Positions 23,043-32,770 of a stretch of 64,000 bases of DNA are shown here, in pieces (positions within the stretch are counted from its first letter, which is position 1; every line of letters starts with the position of its first letter). Below the pieces are notes generated by a model, which was not told the origin of the DNA, searched no databases, and was given only the letters and a program-made list of their open reading frames with translations. The position numbers were made by a program, and so were the translations under genes. The stretch is from an uncultured Prevotellaceae bacterium (GTDB lineage: Bacteria; Bacteroidota; Bacteroidia; Bacteroidales; Bacteroidaceae): the NCBI GenBank assembly GCA_902769805.1, contig CACXQL010000003.1, positions 1 through 64,000 of the forward strand, in the 5' to 3' direction.

Positions 23043-26000
23043 ATCTTGGTAATGTTAGTTTTATATAAGTAATGTCATCTGCCACTTCTGCCCAGATACC
23101 ACAGCCTCTGCGATTGGTAGCCTCACCATGGTCGCGTACTATCTGACGACAGAGCAGATAGCTGATATGCCCCTTCTGGGGTGAAAACAGGTTTACTGCC
23201 TCATCATCAGTCAAATGAAGTCCGTCACAACGTACTGTGAAAAGTAAGTACTGAGCATCCTTGGCTTCTACCGTCACTTCTCCCTTCAGCAGTTCAAAGA
23301 GATAGTGGAGCATGTTCTCGTCACCTAATACGATGACACCATACATGGCAACAGGCTTCAGATGCAGTTGGGCACGTTCCACCTGACGTGTTGCCTGTTC
23401 ACTGAGGATACCATACAGTTCGCGATAGTAGCCAGCTACCTCATGTATCGACTGGATATCCCCACTATCTGTTAACTGACGGATACGGCTGGGATAATAC
23501 ATCGTCTCGTGTTTCAGTGTTGACAAACAGTTGTCAAGGACCGCATTCGCCACATGCAAGTTATTATCTTCCAGCTCAGCCCTGCGTAACTCATCCTCCG
23601 CCAACTCAAGATTAGTCTGTTGCATACTCTCACGACGGAAGCGGTTATAGAGACGATGGCGATAATAAAGCATATAGTATGCTGGCAAGATAAACAACAG
23701 GATGAGTATCAGCAGAATGACTGCGATACGCTTGTTGGACTGCGACTGCTGCATCATACGGCAATAATCTGCAAGGGTGTTGTCTGCAGACAGTTCCTTG
23801 AACAGTTGTGTATATACCTTATTATTATAGGCATATAACTCCCACTCATGAAGTGCCAGCGCAGCCACTGCACTCTCATTGCGCATATCAAGGATGATCT
23901 GATAGTTCGTCGAGATACTGTCATGCAGCCATTGTATCTCTGGAGCCAGCAAAGCAGACTCTCCCTGGCGATGCATCAGTAGACGACCATCGGGACACTG
24001 TGACAGATAATGGGCGTTCAGGTATTTCCTACAAGAGTCCGCAAACTCCAATGTACGAGTATAGGTGCCATTGACATTGGAGAAATAGGCTGAGTCCGCA
24101 AAGATATGTGCTTGATCTAAGTTTTTAACTGTTAACGACCGACTATTGGCAAATAGGGGTACATTAAAAACCAACAACCAATAGCCGATAGCCAACAGCT
24201 TACCAATAGGCAGACGGAAATAAAAACGGCTCCCCTTCCCCTCCTTACTCTCGGCAGCCAACAGGCAGACATTGAATATCTGACTGATCTTCCGGTATTT
24301 CTCCATGATACCCTTACAGTTCATCAGTCCGAAACCATGAGACCCTTGCGACTTGTCATTGATGGTCTTATGGTCGAACACATGAGCCAGTTCTTCCTCA
24401 GTCATCCCCTTACCTGTGTCTGTCACGGAGAATTCCACATAATCTGCTGTCTCCTCTGCGGAGATATCCACCCTACCCCCTTTCTCCGTAAACTTACGGG
24501 CATTGTCTGCGAGCGTATTCAACATAAAGAGTGTCAATACACGGTCTGCCTTAACAACAGCATTCGTAGGATGAACCTCCAGGTCAACACCTTTCATGTG
24601 AAAACTGGTCTTACCTTTTTCCAGTATCTCAAACAAGGGATGGATGGGGAAACTCTCGATATGTAGGCTCAGTTCTCCTTGTCGTAACTGAATCCATTGT
24701 GTCAGCACATCATTCTGTTCGTGGATGTTATCTGTAAGTTCACGAATATATTCTAATCTTTCGGAATTCTCAGAATTCTCAGGGTTCTCAGAGATTTTTT
24801 TCACTTCATGGATAATACGATCTATCAAAGGGGTAATGCCAACCACCAATGATACCTTAGCACGCTGTTCCAGATGGCGACGCTCATTCTTCTCCACACG
24901 CAACAGAGCCATATTGACTTCCTCCGCTTTCTGCTCTAACAAGTCATCATACTGACTGTTCTGTTTCTCCCGTTGATGCAGACGATTGAAGAGCCATAGG
25001 AGGAAAAGCAATAAGAAGATGGCCACCACTACAGCACCTATCATCCAGTTCAATTGTGTGGCAGCATCATCGTACATAGCTGCGCGAGCCTCTAATTCTC
25101 GGTCCTGACGGGTCTGTTCCTGTAAGTCAATATAGATATTACGGTTCAAATCACTGTTCCGTTTGTCATTGATAGCAGAATAGGCGACGCTCATCTGTTC
25201 ACGGATACTTGCCACCAAGTCGGGAGCCTGATCAATACGCTTGTCTTCCAACGCATGATGTAGATGCTCCAATGCCTGATGGTCATCACCTATTGCATGG
25301 TAACAGGATGCAAGGGTACGATGGGCTCCTGCTATCTGATAGACATCCCCATATTTCCTGAAGCCCTCTAAAGCGTCTTGTGCGAGATCCAAGTCACCTA
25401 AATGATCTGCCAAAGCTTCCTGCGCATTCGCCTCGAAATATGGATAGTCCCCCCGTTGGGAGATTCCCAAGCAACGGTCTAAGATATCTATCTCTTCCTT
25501 GAAAATCTCCTCTGCACTACCCTCCGTGATGATACCTCCGGCACCTACATTATACAAGTAATTCAGATACTGTGCCGTATCACGCCTCAACTCATCCATA
25601 TTAATATCCTGAAGGGCTTCTATCGACTGGCGCTCCAGTCCTACATAATAATAATAGGTGGAGTTCACTATGGCAAGTTCGCTCTCTGCATAAACCAGTC
25701 TACGGCGCATCCGCTCTGGCAATGCCGCACGTTCCTCATTAATACGTTTACGACACTCATAGGCACGTTCGCGATGTTCATAAAACTCACGGTTCTTGGA
25801 ACGGCGCTGACAGAGGCGCATCTGTTGTACCTCTGCAATGAAGAGCTCTATCTGGTTATCTGTCAACGATATGGCTTCCGCCAGTTGATCAGCAGCACGA
25901 TCATAATCCATTCGTACCATACTAACAAAAGCCATATTGTTGAGAGCTTCAGCCTTACCGTCGTTATATCCAGATGACAGATTGTATGCCTGCTGCGCAT

Positions 26001-26139
26001 AATACGCAGTAGAATCAACATGACGATAGTGAGAGTTATACGAAAGAGTATTCAGCTTGTCCACCATTTCCTTGTCTATTGGTGAACAAGCTGAGATAAG
26101 AATAACTATTACAATATTAAGAGCGAGCCTTAGCCACAT
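23029..26139 (-). CDS. Large sensor histidine kinase, TPR sensor plus two kinase-like halves (DUF5112/DUF5113 type)
   Basis: 1036 residues. A lipobox-like signal (VIVILISAC) precedes a TPR-rich periplasmic region (about 25-360), a membrane helix at about 367-388, then a dimerisation segment with a candidate phospho-His ([13 protein letters not shown], then DRIIHEVKK) and an ATPase domain (about 520-645) with N box [10 protein letters not shown]1 [11 protein letters not shown] and G2 [10 protein letters not shown]. Instead of ending, the chain continues with a second membrane stretch (about 648), another extracytoplasmic segment, a third helix (about 813, [12 protein letters not shown]) and a second, degenerate kinase-like half (to 1036). 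NPENSENSE (24761-24793) and LAIGYWLLV (24170-24215) are repeat-derived. The start overlaps eda by 23 bases. Confidence 0.82.
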   Translation of the reverse strand: MWLRLALNIVIVILISACSPIDKEMVDKLNTLSYNSHYRHVDSTAYYAQQAYNLSSGYNDGKAEALNNMAFVSMVRMDYDRAADQLAEAISLTDNQIELFIAEVQQMRLCQRRSKNREFYEHRERAYECRKRINEERAALPERMRRRLVYAESELAIVNSTYYYYVGLERQSIEALQDINMDELRRDTAQYLNYLYNVGAGGIITEGSAEEIFKEEIDILDRCLGISQRGDYPYFEANAQEALADHLGDLDLAQDALEGFRKYGDVYQIAGAHRTLASCYHAIGDDHQALEHLHHALEDKRIDQAPDLVASIREQMSVAYSAINDKRNSDLNRNIYIDLQEQTRQDRELEARAAMYDDAATQLNWMIGAVVVAIFLLLFLLWLFNRLHQREKQNSQYDDLLEQKAEEVNMALLRVEKNERRHLEQRAKVSLVVGITPLIDRIIHEVKKISENPENSENSERLEYIRELTDNIHEQNDVLTQWIQLRQGELSLHIESFPIHPLFEILEKGKTSFHMKGVDLEVHPTNAVVKADRVLTLFMLNTLADNARKFTEKGGRVDISAEETADYVEFSVTDTGKGMTEEELAHVFDHKTINDKSQGSHGFGLMNCKGIMEKYRKISQIFNVCLLAAESKEGKGSRFYFRLPIGKLLAIGYWLLVFNVPLFANSRSLTVKNLDQAHIFADSAYFSNVNGTYTRTLEFADSCRKYLNAHYLSQCPDGRLLMHRQGESALLAPEIQWLHDSISTNYQIILDMRNESAVAALALHEWELYAYNNKVYTQLFKELSADNTLADYCRMMQQSQSNKRIAVILLILILLFILPAYYMLYYRHRLYNRFRRESMQQTNLELAEDELRRAELEDNNLHVANAVLDNCLSTLKHETMYYPSRIRQLTDSGDIQSIHEVAGYYRELYGILSEQATRQVERAQLHLKPVAMYGVIVLGDENMLHYLFELLKGEVTVEAKDAQYLLFTVRCDGLHLTDDEAVNLFSPQKGHISYLLCRQIVRDHGEATNRRGCGIWAEVADDITYIKLTLPRYGKL
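24170..24215 (-). repeat. CTATTGGCTATTGG-like repeat inside the sensor gene
   Basis: AACCAATAGCCGATAGCCAA followed by CAGCTTACCAATAGG encodes [13 protein letters not shown] and creates a hydrophobic stretch where the two kinase halves meet. Confidence 0.55.
24761..24793 (-). repeat. GAATTCTCA repeat inside the sensor gene
   Basis: Three 9-base units (GGAATTCTCA, GAATTCTCA, GGGTTCTCA) encode [10 protein letters not shown] in the region between the phospho-His helix and the ATPase. Confidence 0.7.
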
Positions 26140-26785
26140 AACCGAGTGCCTCCTTACACTTATCGGTTACATATTGCCAGTCACCTTCCTTCACCTTATC
26201 AGAGGGGAAGAGCTTAGAGCCCATACCGACGCAATAGACACCTGCCTTGAACCAACTCTTCAAGTTCTCCTCTTCAGGAGCTACGCCTCCCGTCACCATA
26301 ATCTTAGACCATGGCATCGGAGCTTTCAAACCTTTAATCATATTAGGACCTACCACATCACCTGGGAATACCTTCGTCAAGTCGCATCCCATCTCCTGTG
26401 CCTTGCCTATCTCACTGACAGTCATACAACCAGGACAATAGGGTATCAGGCGACGATTGCATACGGGAGCAATATCAGGATTGAACAAAGGACCCACCAC
26501 GAAGTTGGCACCTAACTGAATATACAATGCCGCTGTAGGCGCATCCACGACAGAGCCGATACCTAATGCAAGTTCTGGACACTCTCTGTCTGCCCACTTC
26601 ACCAGTTCACCAAATACTTCCTGAGCGAAGTCACCACGATTAGTAAACTCAAAGGCACGGACACCGCCTTCATAACATGCCTTGACAACATGCTTACACA
26701 CTTCCAAATCCTTGTGATAGAAGACGGGCACCATACCAGTATCCCCAATCTTCTTCAAAACAGCTATCTTATCAAATTTTGCCAT
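26117..26785 (-). CDS. eda: 2-dehydro-3-deoxyphosphogluconate aldolase (KDPG aldolase)
   Basis: 222 residues, class I aldolase TIM barrel. The Schiff-base lysine lies in [15 protein letters not shown] (Lys near 138), with Glu in [10 protein letters not shown] and [11 protein letters not shown] upstream and [12 protein letters not shown] downstream. It splits KDPG to pyruvate and glyceraldehyde 3-phosphate after KdgK phosphorylates KDG, completing the hexuronate route. The DUF4177 gene sits 2 bases before its start, with kdgK before that. Confidence 0.92.
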   Translation of the reverse strand: MAKFDKIAVLKKIGDTGMVPVFYHKDLEVCKHVVKACYEGGVRAFEFTNRGDFAQEVFGELVKWADRECPELALGIGSVVDAPTAALYIQLGANFVVGPLFNPDIAPVCNRRLIPYCPGCMTVSEIGKAQEMGCDLTKVFPGDVVGPNMIKGLKAPMPWSKIMVTGGVAPEEENLKSWFKAGVYCVGMGSKLFPSDKVKEGDWQYVTDKCKEALGYVAKARS

Positions 26786-26787
26786 AA

Positions 26788-26925
26788 TTATTCTTTGAAC
26801 TCACGCTTGAAATAAAACGTTCCACACTCGACTGCCACCAGTTCCCAACCTTCATAGCCTAACTCATTCAGTCTTTTCTCAACACCGATGAGACGACTGA
26901 TCACTTTGTACTCAAATTGCTTCAT
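26788..26925 (-). CDS. DUF4177-type small protein
   Basis: 45 codons: [20 protein letters not shown], then [20 protein letters not shown]. The Y-KVI...LNELGxEGWELV pattern is the DUF4177 motif found in many short bacterial proteins of unknown function. It lies between kdgK and eda (6 and 2 bases away) and is probably part of that operon. Confidence 0.75.
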   Translation of the reverse strand: MKQFEYKVISRLIGVEKRLNELGYEGWELVAVECGTFYFKREFKE

Positions 26926-26931
26926 AGATAT

Positions 26932-27954
26932 TTATCGTTGTACACGTCCATTTGCATTGCCACCGGCGAGACTCTCCACCTCATCGGCACTCACCAAATT
27001 GAAATCACCATTAATAGTATGTTTTAAGGCTGATGCTGCTACAGCAAACTCAAGAGCCTCGCCCTGCGTTGCTTTCGTTAGTAAACCATGAATAAGACCA
27101 CCAGAGAAAGAGTCACCGCCACCGACACGGTCGATAATAGGATTTATTTCGTAACGCTTTGACTGATAGAACTCCTTACCATCGTAAATCAATGCCTTCC
27201 AACCATTGAAGGTTGCACTATACGATTCGCGCAACGTTGATACCACATACTTAAAACCAAATTCTTTCATCATCTGCTTGAAGATTCCCTCATAGCCGGC
27301 TGCGTCTGTCTGTCCACCCTCTACATCTGCATCAGGTTTGAACCCAAGACAGAGTTCTGCATCTTCCTCATTACCAATACACACATCCACATACTGCATC
27401 AGTGGACGCATGATAGAGATTGCCTTCTCTGAAGTCCATAGCTTCTTACGGAAGTTCAGGTCTACGCTGACAGTCACACCATGACGCTTGGCAGCCTCAC
27501 AGGCAAGTTTAGTCAGCTCTGCTGCCTTGTCTGAAACTGCCGGTGTAATACCTGACCAGTGGAACCATTGAGCGCCTTCCATGATCTTATCGAAATCGAA
27601 GTCAGAGGCATCAGCCTCTGCAATAGCAGAATGGGCACGGTCATAAATCACTTTAGAAGGACGCATCGACGCACCTGTTTCTGCATAATACAAACCTACC
27701 CTGTCACCGCCACGGGTAATATACTGCGTGTTCACCCCATAACGACGCAAGGCATTAACAGCGATCTGTCCTATCTCATGCTTGGGGAGTTTTGTCACGA
27801 AATAAACCTCATGACCATAGTTTGCTAATGATACTGCCACATTAGCCTCACCACCACCTGGTATGATACGGAATGATTCACTCTGGATAAAACGGTCGTT
27901 ACCGTTAGGAGAAAGACGGAGCATAATCTCGCCTAAAGTCACAATTTTAGCCAT
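26932..27954 (-). CDS. kdgK: 2-keto-3-deoxygluconate kinase (PfkB family)
   Basis: 340 residues. PfkB signatures: N-terminal LGEIMLRLSPNG, PGGGEANVAVSLANYG, and C-terminal VGGGDSFSGGLIHGLL containing the catalytic Asp (GxGD variant with a second Gly). The substrate-contacting GLYYAETGASMRPSKVIYDR agrees with KdgK. It phosphorylates KDG made from altronate. It heads a minus-strand string of nine genes and is divergent from the LacI regulator. Confidence 0.9.
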   Translation of the reverse strand: MAKIVTLGEIMLRLSPNGNDRFIQSESFRIIPGGGEANVAVSLANYGHEVYFVTKLPKHEIGQIAVNALRRYGVNTQYITRGGDRVGLYYAETGASMRPSKVIYDRAHSAIAEADASDFDFDKIMEGAQWFHWSGITPAVSDKAAELTKLACEAAKRHGVTVSVDLNFRKKLWTSEKAISIMRPLMQYVDVCIGNEEDAELCLGFKPDADVEGGQTDAAGYEGIFKQMMKEFGFKYVVSTLRESYSATFNGWKALIYDGKEFYQSKRYEINPIIDRVGGGDSFSGGLIHGLLTKATQGEALEFAVAASALKHTINGDFNLVSADEVESLAGGNANGRVQR

Positions 27955-27983
27955 TTATCTAATTATTGATTAATTTCCGCAGG

Positions 27984-27991
27984 CAAAGATA
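27984..27991 (-). promoter_or_regulatory. -7 box for the kdgK operon
   Basis: TATCTTTG on the minus strand, 30 bases before the kdgK ATG, in the 130-base divergent region shared with the LacI regulator. A CTTCGAAG palindrome at 28031-28038, near the -33 of the opposite promoter, is a candidate operator. Confidence 0.6.
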
Positions 27992-28054
27992 GTACAAAAA
28001 AGCCAAACACCAAAATATTACATGAATATTCTTCGAAGTATCATTTTTTTTGTA

Positions 28055-28062
28055 TACCTTTG
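28055..28062 (+). promoter_or_regulatory. -7 box of the lacI-uxaA operon
   Basis: TACCTTTG, 22 bases before the chosen ATG. The CTTCGAAG palindrome lies where the -33 element would be. Confidence 0.55.
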
Positions 28063-28084
28063 CCCCATCATTTTATATAACGTC

Positions 28085-29155
28085 ATGGATACAGGAAAGA
28101 TTAGAATCAAGGATATCGCAGAACGAGCCGGGGTAAGTGTAGGCACCGTAGACCGTGTATTACACAAACGCCCTAACGTTTCAAAAAGTGCATTGGAAAA
28201 GGTTGAAAAGGCTTTGAAGGAAATGGATTACAAGCCCAATATGTACGCCTCTGCCCTTGCATACAACAAATCATATACCTTTTATTGTATCATGCCTAAG
28301 CATGAGTCGGAAGCCTATTGGGAAGAAGTAGAGGAAGGGGTGATGGATGCCTGTGAGTTCCGTCGTGACTTCCGCATCAGTCAGAAGATGATGTACTACA
28401 ACCGTTTCTCGGCAGAGACATTCTCCAAAGTTACTAACGAGTGCCTAAGACAAAAGCCCGACGGCGTCATCATCGTTCCTTCGAAACTGGATGTGACACG
28501 TAAGTTTACAGATCAGTTGCATGAACAGGGAATCCCTTTCATCCTACTTGACTCCTATATGCCTGACCTCAAGCCTCTGTCTTTCTTCGGACAGGACTCT
28601 TTCTCCAGCGGCTATTTTGCTGCCCGTATGCTGATGATGCTGGCTCCCCATGAGACAGAGATTATGATTATGAAACAGATGAGCAATGGGAATGTGGCAT
28701 CCAAACAACAGGAGAACCGTGAGACAGGTTTCCGCCATTATATGCACGATCACTTTCCTGATGTTGAGATTAATGAGGTGAACCTGCCCTTGGATGTGAA
28801 AAGGGAAAACTATGACGCAATCTTAGATCAGTTCTTTGCCAGTCACCCGCATACGCATCATTGCATCGCTTTTAATTCCAAAGCGCATATTGTCGGAGAA
28901 TATCTGTTACGCAGTAATCGTCGGAATATTCAGATTATGGGCTACGACATGGTGCCTAAAAATGCTGAATGTGTTAGACAAGGTAGTATCTCCTTCCTAA
29001 TAGCCCAGCATGGTTACATGCAAGGCTACGCATGCATGGAGACACTCTTTAACGCCATTGTATTGAAAAAGGAGGTAGAACCTGTCAATTACATGCCTAT
29101 TGAGCTGCTAACTAAAGAAAATATTGACTTCTATCGCCGTAAGAATATCGGATAA
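28085..29155 (+). CDS. LacI-family transcriptional regulator
   Basis: 356 residues from the ATG at 28085 (MDTGKIRIKDIAERAGVSVG). An upstream in-frame ATG at 28022 would add a hydrophobic non-homologous tail and span the promoter. Residues 5-60 form the HTH (IKDIAERAGVSVGTVDRVLH), followed by a periplasmic-binding-protein-like effector domain (PDGVIIVPSKLD, FILLDSYMPDL, IQIMGYDMV). The next gene starts within the stop (TAATG). It probably controls the hexuronate genes on both sides, with an altronate or KDG-derived inducer. Confidence 0.88.
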   Translation: MDTGKIRIKDIAERAGVSVGTVDRVLHKRPNVSKSALEKVEKALKEMDYKPNMYASALAYNKSYTFYCIMPKHESEAYWEEVEEGVMDACEFRRDFRISQKMMYYNRFSAETFSKVTNECLRQKPDGVIIVPSKLDVTRKFTDQLHEQGIPFILLDSYMPDLKPLSFFGQDSFSSGYFAARMLMMLAPHETEIMIMKQMSNGNVASKQQENRETGFRHYMHDHFPDVEINEVNLPLDVKRENYDAILDQFFASHPHTHHCIAFNSKAHIVGEYLLRSNRRNIQIMGYDMVPKNAECVRQGSISFLIAQHGYMQGYACMETLFNAIVLKKEVEPVNYMPIELLTKENIDFYRRKNIG

Positions 29156-30651
29156 TGAACGACAAGAGCGTTTTGAAGATTAATCCTGCCGACTCTGTGG
29201 TGGTGTGTCTGCAGTCTTTGAGAAAGGGATTTAACATAGAGGCAGATGGCATGTCTGTCACTGTGAACCAAGATACACCTGCGGGACATAAGATTCTCAT
29301 CAAGGATGTTAAAACAGGAGAAGACATCATAAAATACGGTTATCCTATCGGTCATGTCTGTCAAGATATGAAGGCAGGCGATTGGGTCAATGAGCACCAT
29401 CTCAAGACTAACCTAAGTGGAACATCCGAATATTCTTATCATCCTGCAAACCAGCCTCTTACTATTAAAGACGATAAGCGTACCTTTAAAGGGTATATCC
29501 GTCAAAACGGTGATGTCGGAATACGCAATGAGATATGGATTGTCCCAACTGTCGGATGTGTCAATGGCATTGCAGAACAACTGGCTGAGAAACTCAGGCA
29601 TGAGACAAAATGCCAGGGAATTGATGCTATCTGGGCATGGCACCATAACTACGGGTGTTCCCAACTCTCAGACGACCACGAGAATACGCGTAAGATTCTG
29701 CGTGACATCTGTCTGCATCCTCATGCAGGTGGAGTATTGATTGTCAGTCTTGGTTGTGAGAATAACCAGCCAGAAGACTTCATGGCAATGTTGGGCGACT
29801 ATGATAAGGAACGCATCCAGCTGTTGGTGACGCAACGGGTAGAAGGAGATGAAATAGAAGCCGGTATGAAGATGCTACGTAGTCTTTACAACACTGTCAA
29901 GAAAGACCATCGTGAAGAGGTCAGCGTAGCTAAACTACGTGTTGGTTTAAAATGTGGAGGTTCCGACGGATTCAGTGGTATCACCGCTAATCCTTTGGTT
30001 GGTGAATTCTCTGATTGGCTGGTAGCACAAGGAGGCACCAGTGTGTTGACAGAAGTTCCCGAGATGTTTGGTGCCGAGACGATTCTAATGAACCGCTGCC
30101 AGACGAGGGCTTTGTTCGACCAGACTGTCTCTATGATAAATAACTTCAAGGAGTATTTTCTGTCTCATGGCGAACCAGTAGGTGAGAATCCCAGCCCCGG
30201 TAATAAAGCAGGCGGTATCTCCACATTGGAAGAAAAAGCGTTGGGCTGTGTCCAGAAATGTGGCAAGGCTCCTGTCTGTGGTGTGATGGAATATGGTGAC
30301 CGCCTGCAACATGACGGACTTAACCTGCTCTCTGCCCCTGGCAACGATTTGGTTGCTGCAACGGCATTAGCTGCCTGCGGCTGTCATATCGTACTCTTTA
30401 CTACTGGACGTGGCACCCCTTTCGGCACTTTTGTTCCAACACTGAAGATTGCCACCAACCCTACCCTTGCAAAAAACAAGGCGCATTGGGTGGATTTCTC
30501 TGCAGGACCTTTGATAGAAGACCGTACCATGTCTGACCTTGTACCTGCATTCATTGACAAGGTTCTCCGTATTGCCAATGGCGAAGAAGCTCGCAACGAG
30601 ACAAACGGTTATCGCGAAATATCCATCTTCAAAAACGGAGTGACGCTATGA
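29155..30651 (+). CDS. uxaA: Altronate dehydratase
   Basis: 498 residues. The N-terminal SAF-like part (about 1-95: VLKINPADSVVV, GHKILIKDVKTGEDIIKYGY) is fused to the large UxaA domain with RQNGDVGIRNEIWIVPTVGC, HNYGCSQLSDDHENT, VSLGCENNQPE and LKCGGSDGFSGITANP. It dehydrates D-altronate to KDG, feeding KdgK and Eda across the divergent region. Overlaps the regulator stop and the antiporter start. Confidence 0.93.
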   Translation: MNDKSVLKINPADSVVVCLQSLRKGFNIEADGMSVTVNQDTPAGHKILIKDVKTGEDIIKYGYPIGHVCQDMKAGDWVNEHHLKTNLSGTSEYSYHPANQPLTIKDDKRTFKGYIRQNGDVGIRNEIWIVPTVGCVNGIAEQLAEKLRHETKCQGIDAIWAWHHNYGCSQLSDDHENTRKILRDICLHPHAGGVLIVSLGCENNQPEDFMAMLGDYDKERIQLLVTQRVEGDEIEAGMKMLRSLYNTVKKDHREEVSVAKLRVGLKCGGSDGFSGITANPLVGEFSDWLVAQGGTSVLTEVPEMFGAETILMNRCQTRALFDQTVSMINNFKEYFLSHGEPVGENPSPGNKAGGISTLEEKALGCVQKCGKAPVCGVMEYGDRLQHDGLNLLSAPGNDLVAATALAACGCHIVLFTTGRGTPFGTFVPTLKIATNPTLAKNKAHWVDFSAGPLIEDRTMSDLVPAFIDKVLRIANGEEARNETNGYREISIFKNGVTL

Positions 30652-31922
30652 AAAAAGGACTCTTGGCATTATCACCATTAGCGGTGTTCATCATCCTGTA
30701 TTTAGTCACCAGCATTATTGCCCATGACTTCTATAAGGTACCCATCGCCGTTGCCTTCATGGCGGCAAGCATTTATGCCGTTACGATGACGGGAGGCATC
30801 CCCATACGGAAGCGCATAGACATCTACAGCAAGGGAGCCGGAACAGAACAGATGATGATGATGATATGGATATTTGTACTGGCAGGAGCCTTTGCCAATA
30901 CTGCAAAGTCAATGGGAGCCATTGATGCGACAGTGAACCTCACCCTCAACCTGTTGCCAGGTAATATGCTGTTGGCAGGTATTTTCCTGGCAGCATGTTT
31001 TATCTCTATCTCCATAGGTACCAGTGTAGGCACCATTGTCGCCCTGACACCGATAGCAGCAGGTATCACCACACAGACAGATATCAGTTTACCGATGATG
31101 ACGGCAGTGGTCGTAGGCGGCTCCTTCTTTGGTGACAACCTCTCTTTCATCTCCGATACGACCATTGTGGCAACGTCCACACAGCATTGTAAACTCAGTG
31201 ACAAATTCCGTGTCAACTCGTTCTTAGTCATGCCTACCGCCTTTCTGATACTCATCGTCTACCTTGCCTTAGGTCATGGTATCGAGTCTCCACAACAGAT
31301 TCCCGAGGTGTCTTTCGTGAAGGTCATCCCCTACATCTTAGTATTAGTGACAGCCATCTTAGGCATGAACGTCATGGCGGTATTGACCTTAGGTATCCTT
31401 TTGTCAGGTATTATTGGACTCATCAATGGTGCTTTCGACATTTACGGATGGTTTGATTCCATGGGAGAAGGCATCCTGAATATGGGTGAGCTGATTATCA
31501 TCACGATGATGGCGGGTGGACTGTTGGCAATTATCAAGTACAACGGAGGCATCGATTTCATCATCCAGCGAATGACGCGTCATGTACATACCAAGCGCGG
31601 AGCCGAGTTGTCTATCGCCGGATTGGTATCTTTTGTTAATCTCTGTACGGCAAACAATACCGTTGCCATCCTGACTGTGGGTGGTATCGCCAAGCAAATC
31701 GGAGATAAGTTCGGCGTGGACAACCGTAAATGCGCCTCTATCCTCGACACGTTCTCCTGTATGGTGCAGGGACTGATCCCCTATGGTGCGCAGATGTTGA
31801 TGGCAGCAGGACTTGCATCCCTCAATCCTGTCAGCATCATCCCCTATCTCTATTATCCTTTCGCCTTAGGTGTTATCGCCCTGTTGGCTATTCTTTTCCG
31901 TTATCCTAAACGTTATTCATGA
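30648..31922 (+). CDS. Na+/H+ antiporter, NhaC family
   Basis: 424 residues, about eleven membrane segments. Motifs: FISISIGTSVGTIVALTPIA and GGSFFGDNLSFISDTTIVAT, the second typical of NhaC. It overlaps uxaA (ATGA) and the next gene. The position in an altronate operon suggests it may move hexuronates, or a related organic anion, in exchange for ions. Family annotation is certain, substrate is not. Confidence 0.85.
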   Translation: MKKGLLALSPLAVFIILYLVTSIIAHDFYKVPIAVAFMAASIYAVTMTGGIPIRKRIDIYSKGAGTEQMMMMIWIFVLAGAFANTAKSMGAIDATVNLTLNLLPGNMLLAGIFLAACFISISIGTSVGTIVALTPIAAGITTQTDISLPMMTAVVVGGSFFGDNLSFISDTTIVATSTQHCKLSDKFRVNSFLVMPTAFLILIVYLALGHGIESPQQIPEVSFVKVIPYILVLVTAILGMNVMAVLTLGILLSGIIGLINGAFDIYGWFDSMGEGILNMGELIIITMMAGGLLAIIKYNGGIDFIIQRMTRHVHTKRGAELSIAGLVSFVNLCTANNTVAILTVGGIAKQIGDKFGVDNRKCASILDTFSCMVQGLIPYGAQMLMAAGLASLNPVSIIPYLYYPFALGVIALLAILFRYPKRYS

Positions 31923-32719
31923 TGGATATTATACAGCGTAATTTTCTCAGACTACTCAAATACGGAGCTTTCGGGCAACGTGAACAGATAGAGCCCATGT
32001 CAGCATGGAAATGGAACCGTCTCTTTCATATCTCACAGATGCATGATGTCACGCCATGGGTCTATGACGGTATCCTTGCCTATAAGGATGATTTCTTCTT
32101 GCAGATACGTCCGCAACAGATGGAGGCATGGCGACAGGCTGCCATCGATGCGGATACGGAGATACAGAAAGAGGAGGAACAAAAACTGACGAATCCGCTG
32201 CTGAACCATACACTTCAACAATTCATCAAGGACGAGAAAGATAGTCCTACATTGGAATTACTTCTTAAGATTATACGTATTGCAAGGTGTATTCTCACTC
32301 AGGGCATCAACATGAAAGACATTGTAGAACTGGGTGTCTATCTCCGCACTACTAAGGACACTCTCGACTACCAACAGTTGGAGACATGGATTAAGAAACT
32401 GCGCATGGAGAAGATTACTCGCCTGGAGGCTGCATTGCTTATTCATCTCTTTGCCATTCAGCCGGAGGAGATTCCTTTCACAAAAACATCTATTAGTAAA
32501 AAGACCATTAAGATAGCCGAGGACATCTTGAACACTTCCAGCGAACAGGCTGCCGACTGGTATTTCACACAAGGAAAGAATGTGTTTGTGGGAACCAATT
32601 CTGGTGCTATGATGTGGCATGTCCGCCACTCTGCCAAATATATGGGCTACTATCCCAGCGAAGCTTTCACTAACTTCTTCGCTAACTTCGCCCACTCATT
32701 ATCACATATTGAGGAATAA
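31919..32719 (+). CDS. Hypothetical protein, NTP_transf_5-like helical parts only
   Basis: 266 residues. FLRLLKYGAFGQREQIE, then NRLFHISQMHDVTPWVYDGI near the N-terminus and CILTQGINMKDIVELGVYL, then AALLIHLFA in the middle resemble the helical segments that flank the catalytic core in NTP_transf_5-type nucleotidyltransferases. The core with its Gly-Ser/Asp-x-Asp motif is missing. It overlaps the antiporter stop, and a terminator follows. Function unknown. Confidence 0.55.
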   Translation: MMDIIQRNFLRLLKYGAFGQREQIEPMSAWKWNRLFHISQMHDVTPWVYDGILAYKDDFFLQIRPQQMEAWRQAAIDADTEIQKEEEQKLTNPLLNHTLQQFIKDEKDSPTLELLLKIIRIARCILTQGINMKDIVELGVYLRTTKDTLDYQQLETWIKKLRMEKITRLEAALLIHLFAIQPEEIPFTKTSISKKTIKIAEDILNTSSEQAADWYFTQGKNVFVGTNSGAMMWHVRHSAKYMGYYPSEAFTNFFANFAHSLSHIEE

Positions 32720-32720
32720 A

Positions 32721-32747
32721 AAGAGGCACCCCATCGGAGTGCCTCTT
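32721..32747. terminator. Bidirectional terminator
   Basis: AAGAGGCAC/GTGCCTCTT stem, between convergent genes, with A-rich and T-rich flanks on either side. Confidence 0.75.
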
Positions 32748-32770
32748 ACATTATTTACTACAGGTAGGGA

